The notes under the pieces were generated by a model. It had not been told where the DNA came from, ran no database searches, and saw only the letters and a list, made by a program, of their open reading frames with translations. This document shows, piece by piece, positions 59,746-64,000 of a stretch of 64,000 nucleotides of DNA. Origin of the DNA: Blasia pusilla (lineage: Eukaryota > Marchantiophyta > Marchantiopsida > Blasiales). Each line of letters opens with the position of its first letter. Positions within the stretch are counted from its first letter, which is position 1. Both the position numbers and the translations under genes were made by a program. Where the stretch lies: contig CM114271.1 of assembly GCA_050084515.1 (NCBI GenBank), positions 1,550,001 to 1,614,000 of the forward strand, written 5' to 3'.

Positions 59746-60061
59746 CTCCTCATGGGCATGTCATACAATGCGCTCTCTCTGAGCCAAATGCGGCACTACT
59801 CGTACTCTACCATCCTCCCACACACGGAGAATATGTGTTCCCTCCAATCGATACCTCTTAGCACGTTGAAGAACACGGTCTCGATCCTTGGCACTCACTA
59901 TGCCTGGCACCCTACTGTCCGTAGGAACTCCAACACCAACGCATCATCATGAATATCACGCTGATCCGTACCACCATCTCCAACCTTAGGATCTGAAGGC
60001 TGGCCATCTACCCTCTGACTAGAGTAAGATGTCATGTGGTCTTCCATACTAGAGTCCACCC

Positions 60062-61202
60062 CTAACCAACATAAAAAGGCGGATGCATGCCAACCTGGCC
60101 ATGCCATCTAGCCCTAGTTGCATCCTCTTGGCTAGTACATGGGTTCCTACTCAACCCATCAGCATCAAGGTTGGCAACTCCAGGTCTATGTACCACCTGG
60201 AAGTCATACTCCTGTAAGATAAGAGCCCACCGTGCAAGCTTCCCTGTAAGCTTGTTAGACTCCATCAACCACTTGAGCGGCTGGTGATCAGTAACAAGGG
60301 TAAAGTGTGTGCCAAACAAGTAACACCTAAAGTGTGCCATAGCCCACACTACTGCCAAGCACTCTCCCTCATATGAACTATAGCGCGACTCTGTTGCATT
60401 ATTCGAATGACTTGCATAGGCCACCACAAACTCCATGTGCTCATCATCATATTGTGTCAACACCGCTCCAAGTCCCAACCTACTCCAATCAGTGTGTAAC
60501 TGAAATGGGCGCCCTCTGATAGGTCTCCTCAAGATAGGTGCCATCACCAGCTAGGCCTTGAGCTCCACAAAAGCTCTCTTCTGATCATCTCCCCAGTGCC
60601 ACTCTTGATCTGATTTCAACAATTGGTTCAAAGGCTTTGCCATAGCACTAAATCCCTTCACATACCTCCGATAGTAGTTCGCCAATCCCATGAATGCCCG
60701 AACTCTACTCACATCTACCGGACGAGGAATAAGTGCAATAGCCTCCACCTTTACTTGCTGAACTCCCAAACCACCTCGATAGATCACATAACCCAAGTAC
60801 TCAACATCCTCATGGAAGAACTTACACTTTCTTGGATGCAAACGTAGACCATGAGCTTTCAACCGCTCAACACAATCTGCAAATGTATCTGATGCTCCTC
60901 CACCGTATTATTGAACACCAAGATATCATCAATGTAACACCGAACAAAATCCAACCCTGGTAGGATCCTGTCCATCACTCTCTGAAACTCGGCAGGTGCA
61001 TTCTTCAACCCAAAGGATAAGAATTTCCACTGGTACAAACAATCCTTGCCATGAGAGTTGACATCCCAAAATGTTGTCTTGGCCTTGCCACTCTCTCGAA
61101 TCGGCAACTGATGGTATCCTGCTCGAAGATCCAAAGTACTGAATCTTTGCATGTCCCACCGCATCAAAGATCTCCTTTGGTGTAGGCATGACATATCTTA
61201 GT
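60062..61202 (-). pseudogene. G2 reverse transcriptase and RNase H
   Basis: The reverse transcriptase starts abruptly at RYVMPTPKEIFDAVGHAK and continues with LDLRAGYHQLPIR, LYQWKFLSFGLKNAPAEFQ, YIDD (60925-60936), HGLRLHPRKC and GLANYYRRYVKGFSAMAKPL. RNase H follows with QLHTDWSRLGLGAVL (Asp), SSYEGECLAVVWA (Glu) and LVTDHQPLKWLM (Asp), so its acidic residues are retained. It ends in HRPGVANLDADGLSRNP, the standard Ty3 tether. Bases 59769-60061 link RNase H to integrase. Frames change near 60870, and a stop lies at 60548. Confidence 0.9.
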
Positions 61203-61212
61203 ATCACAACAT
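61203..61212 (+). repeat. 10-bp direct repeat, right copy (ATCACAACAT)
   Basis: This word is the first copia sequence after the broken G2 reverse transcriptase and equals the last copia word of the left half (19746-19755). In the uninterrupted relative (about 56031-56046, minus strand) the word occurs once. Confidence 0.65.
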
Positions 61213-61229
61213 AGCCTTAGTGGTTGATA

Positions 61230-63705
61230 GTACTTTGTTTCATTTATTGATGACTTCTCTAGGTATATATGGGTATACTTTCTGAAAGCCAAGTCAGAGG
61301 TATTCTCAATGTTCTAAACATTCAGAGTTATAGTAGAGAAGTAGATTGGAGAACACATTTTGAAATTGCGTTGTGATGGAGGAGGAGAGTATCTTTCAAC
61401 AGAGTTTAATGACTATTTACGTCAGAATAGCATCCAACGTCAAGTGACTTGCCGTTACACTCCACAACAAAATGGAGTGGCTGAGAGGAAGAATCGACAT
61501 ATTGCTAAAGCGGCACAAGCTATGTTGAATGAGAAGAACATGCCTAAGGTGTATTGGGTAGAGGCTGTAGCATGTGTAGTCTTCTTAATCAACCAAACTC
61601 TAACAACGGGAGTTCATTATAAAACTCCATTTGAAGTCTTCATAGGAAGTAAACCTGATTTTTCCTTCTTGAAAGTATTCGGCTATATTTGTTATGCTCA
61701 TGTCCCTTCTGAGAGACGTAAAAAATTAGACCCCAAGTGTGAAAGATGTATCTTCATTGGTTATACTGATGGAACTAAGGGGTATAAGTGCTACATTCCA
61801 TCCTCTAGGCAACTTATTATTAGTCAGGATGTTGTATTTGATGAACTACTCGATGAGCTAAAGTCATAGTATGCTCCATCTGAGCCTACTCCACCTCTAA
61901 ATTCGTTTGTTGAGGGGGAGAATATGACTGTAAATCAACAGACATTGTCTTCAACTTCCCCAAGTACTAGTGCAGGATTATGAGAGGTCCTAGATTTATC
62001 GGCTAAATCTATGAGTCCATGGATGGGAAGAGTACGTATTCAATTTTTTGACACTGGTCAGAGCTTGAGTGAGGAGTCAGAGGCATCTACCTGTAAACAA
62101 CAACTTCGTAGATCAAGTAGAGTTACACATCCAGTTCATAAATTCATAAATGAAGATTTTCTTGCGAAACATCATACATATATGATCACTATCCTTCAAG
62201 AACAGGAGCCGAGTTTTTTTCAAGAAGCTGCAAGTAAAGTCGAATGGATTGAAGCTATGGAGAAAGAGCTTGTTGCATCAAGATATCAACAGACATGGAA
62301 GCTGATTGATATACCTTTCGATAAGGAAGCTATTGGTTGCAAATGGGTTAACAAAATCAAGCACAATCAAGATGGTACAATTAACAGATACAAATCGAGA
62401 TTGGTGGCTAAAGGCTATGCACAACAATATGACATCGATTATGAGGAAATATTTAGCCCTGTTGCAAAGATGGCGACTACGAGAACAGTGGTTGTAGTTG
62501 AAGTAAGTAAGAAGTGGAGATTACATCACATGGATGTCAAGAATGCTTTCTTGAATGGAGATCTATACGAGGAGTTAGAACCACCTAGATACAAGCATAC
62601 CAAGTTTCCATTTCACGTATGCAAGTTGAAGAAAGCTCTATACGGGCTCAAACAAGCTCCAAGAGCTTGGTATGGCAAGATTACATACGTCCTACAAGAG
62701 TTGGGTTTTAGGGTATGTGATTCTGACTCCTCGTTATATGTCTTGAGAGGACAAGATCATACGACTCTCATTGTGTTGTATGTTGATGATCTTCTGATTA
62801 TTGGGAGTACCGAAGAAATGGTATAACAAGTCAAGCTTAAGTTACAAGCAGAATTTGATATGAAGGATTGGGAGAACTCAAGCACTCCCTTGGTATTGAG
62901 TTTATCAAGGTTGGAGAGAGCATGTGTTTATTACAATGACAATATGCTCTTCATATGCTTTCAAAATATGATATGACGGCTTATAAGCCAATCTCTACAC
63001 CGTTGGATCAGAATGTGAAGCTAAGAGTGAATGAAGGAAAGTTGCTTACAGATTCTAATATGTACAGGCGCATGGTTGGAAGTTTGATCTATCTAACTAT
63101 AACCAGACTAGATTTGAGCTATGCTCTTGGCATAGTGAGCCAATTTATGCAAGCATCTGGAAAACCTCACCTTAATGCTATGAGGAGGATTATGCGGCAT
63201 GTGCAATTCTCTATTCAATTCGGGCTTCAATTTGAACCTTCTCCGAGTTTTCAATTACAGGGATTCACAAATGTTGATTGGGCAGGAAGCGTGTCTGATC
63301 AACACTCCACATCTGGTTATTCATTTACTTTGGGAAGCGCAACTATAAGTTGGGCTTCAAAGAAGCAACCTATCGTTGTTTTATCTTCAATAGAGGCTAA
63401 GTACAGAGGAGCAACCAATGCAGCATGTGAGGCAGTGTGGCTTCATCGATTACTTGTTGAGATTGATGTTAGTAGCTTAGGACCTAGTATAATATATGCA
63501 GACAATATTAATAGCATCAAGCTTGCTAATAATCCTGTGCTTCATGCTTGTACAAAGCATGTTGAGGTGCACTATCATTTTATCAGAGAGAAAGTGCTTG
63601 CAGGAGAAATAGATCTTATGTACATAGTACATATCAGCAAATTGATGACATCTTTACAAATGCATTGTCTAGAGATAAGTTTCAGATGTTTAGAAATGAT
63701 TTAGG
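61230..63705 (+). pseudogene. Copia integrase, reverse transcriptase and RNase H
   Basis: The integrase has FIDDFSRYIWVYF (Asp), LRCDGGGEYLS (Asp) and YTPQQNGVAERKNRHIA (Glu), and continues into the FGYICYAHVPSERRKKLDPK tail. Reverse transcriptase runs from WIEAMEKELVASRYQQTWKL through GCKWVNKIKHNQDG, HHMDVKNAFLNGDLY and YGLKQAPRAWYGK to YVDD (62779-62790). RNase H shows FTNVDWAGSVSDQHSTSGY and LSSIEAKYRGATNAACEAVW, then a YADNINSIKLANN segment. Breaks lie at 61867 (stop), 61981, 62824 and near 62865 (frame change), and near 63635. It is the best-preserved copia pol in the window, yet not intact. Confidence 0.9.
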
Positions 63706-63729
63706 CGTTAGAGATATCGATATGAGCTT

Positions 63730-63945
63730 GAGGGGGAGTATTGAAGATTGAGTTACAATCAAGCTCATGAGACACTAGAACTACTACATTTGGTACTCAT
63801 ACAAAGTAGGGAAGCTTAATCTTGGCTAGTCAGTTAAGAGCGATTATCTTAACTAAGGTTAGTTAATCATAGTTAGTCTAACTCGAGACTATGGTTAAGG
63901 TTAGGGTTGCTTGTATATACCCTTGTAAATAAAATTGGGTTGTGT
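63730..63945 (+). repeat. Copia purine tract and 3' LTR (partial)
   Basis: The purine tract GAGGGGGAG ends at 63738, and the LTR begins TATTGAAGATTGAG at 63739, as in the element at 53217-57256. Similarity holds through GGTTAAGGTTAGGGTTGCTTG and fades after about 63945, so the distal part with TTCTTTAGCAG is missing or replaced. Confidence 0.85.
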
Positions 63946-64000
63946 TCATCTATATTACTAAAAGAGGACCGGGTTTGGAAAACCCCTCCTCTTGTGTCGA

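Larger units (their letters stand above)
57871..61202 (-). mobile_element. Ty3/gypsy element G2 with C-terminal PHD finger (5'-truncated)
   Basis: On the minus strand the element runs reverse transcriptase, RNase H, integrase, PHD finger, purine tract and 3' LTR. The upstream end is cut inside the reverse transcriptase at 61202, where copia sequence begins, so gag, protease and any methyltransferase would have lain beyond the break. Reverse transcriptase motifs match G1 closely, but the LTR is different and much shorter. Multiple frame changes make it non-functional. Confidence 0.88.
61203..63945 (+). mobile_element. Ty1/copia element, right half (integrase to 3' LTR)
   Basis: The plus strand carries integrase core, reverse transcriptase, RNase H, a purine tract and a 3' LTR that loses similarity at about 63945. 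It is the same family as 53217-57256 and starts exactly where the left half at 19755 stops. The terminal 55 bases of the window contain an imperfect hairpin (AAGAGGACCGGGTTT with AAACCCCTCCTCTT) and are not LTR. Confidence 0.87.

Noticed and set aside
10262-61202. G1 and G2 as two halves of one Ty3 element separated by later insertions
   Set aside because: Both contain the same 500-base part of reverse transcriptase, so they overlap, and their LTR sequences are unrelated.
1-64000. CRISPR arrays, bacterial operons, rRNA or organellar gene clusters
   Set aside because: None seen; all genes are spliced nuclear plant genes or eukaryotic transposons.

Overview
This is nuclear DNA of a land plant. 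It has a chloroplast-type phosphoglycolate phosphatase in ten exons, two plant secondary-product UDP-glycosyltransferases, and a dense set of decayed plant transposons (Ty1/copia, Ty3/gypsy, CACTA, hAT, Helitron). Introns in the host genes are mostly 0.1-0.7 kb with GT..AG borders. Short introns, and a DNMT3-type rather than rearranged DRM-type methyltransferase in one element, suggest a non-flowering plant such as a bryophyte; this is an inference and the species is not identified.

Layout. 1-2.6 kb: AT-rich, no gene. 2.7-6.3 kb (+): complete PGLP gene. 6.3-10.3 kb: AT-rich DNA, a Helitron helicase relic (9.5-10.0 kb, -) and a long hairpin. 10.26-17.45 kb (-): Ty3/gypsy element 'G1' with LTR/leader, gag, protease, a DNMT3-like cytosine methyltransferase and reverse transcriptase; RNase H, integrase and the 3' LTR are missing. 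G1 sits in the 5' LTR of a copia element. 17.45-19.76 kb (+): left half of that copia element. 19.8-28 kb (-): decayed CACTA (En/Spm-like) element with tandem repeats. 29.4 kb: one small unidentified ORF. 32.1-35.5 kb (+): decayed hAT transposase inside an inverted repeat. 41.7-50.3 kb: two intact UGT genes head to head, with an 80-bp tandem array between them. 51.3-57.7 kb (+): LTR and leader of a second G1-family element ('G3'), split by a complete but defective copia element (53.2-57.3 kb, -) with a clear ATCCA target duplication. 57.7-61.2 kb (-): Ty3/gypsy element 'G2', with reverse transcriptase, RNase H, integrase, a C-terminal PHD finger and a 3' LTR. 61.2-63.95 kb (+): integrase to 3' LTR of a copia element whose break matches the break at 19.755 kb.

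The three intact host genes are the PGLP gene (photorespiration, chloroplast) and the UGT pair (glycosylation of small molecules, cytosol). The most notable element content is the G1/G2 Ty3 lineage. One member carries a de novo-type DNA methyltransferase between protease and reverse transcriptase; a related member carries a histone-reader-type PHD finger after the integrase. If one full-length parent carried both, it would encode a chromatin 'writer' and 'reader'. That combination is inferred from two damaged copies.

The two copia halves share an exact 10-bp repeat (19746-19755 and 61203-61212) and read continuously across it. The intervening 41.4 kb, including the UGT genes, may therefore be one large insertion into a single copia element. 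All exon borders were read by eye from splice signals and family conservation; no alignment software was used.
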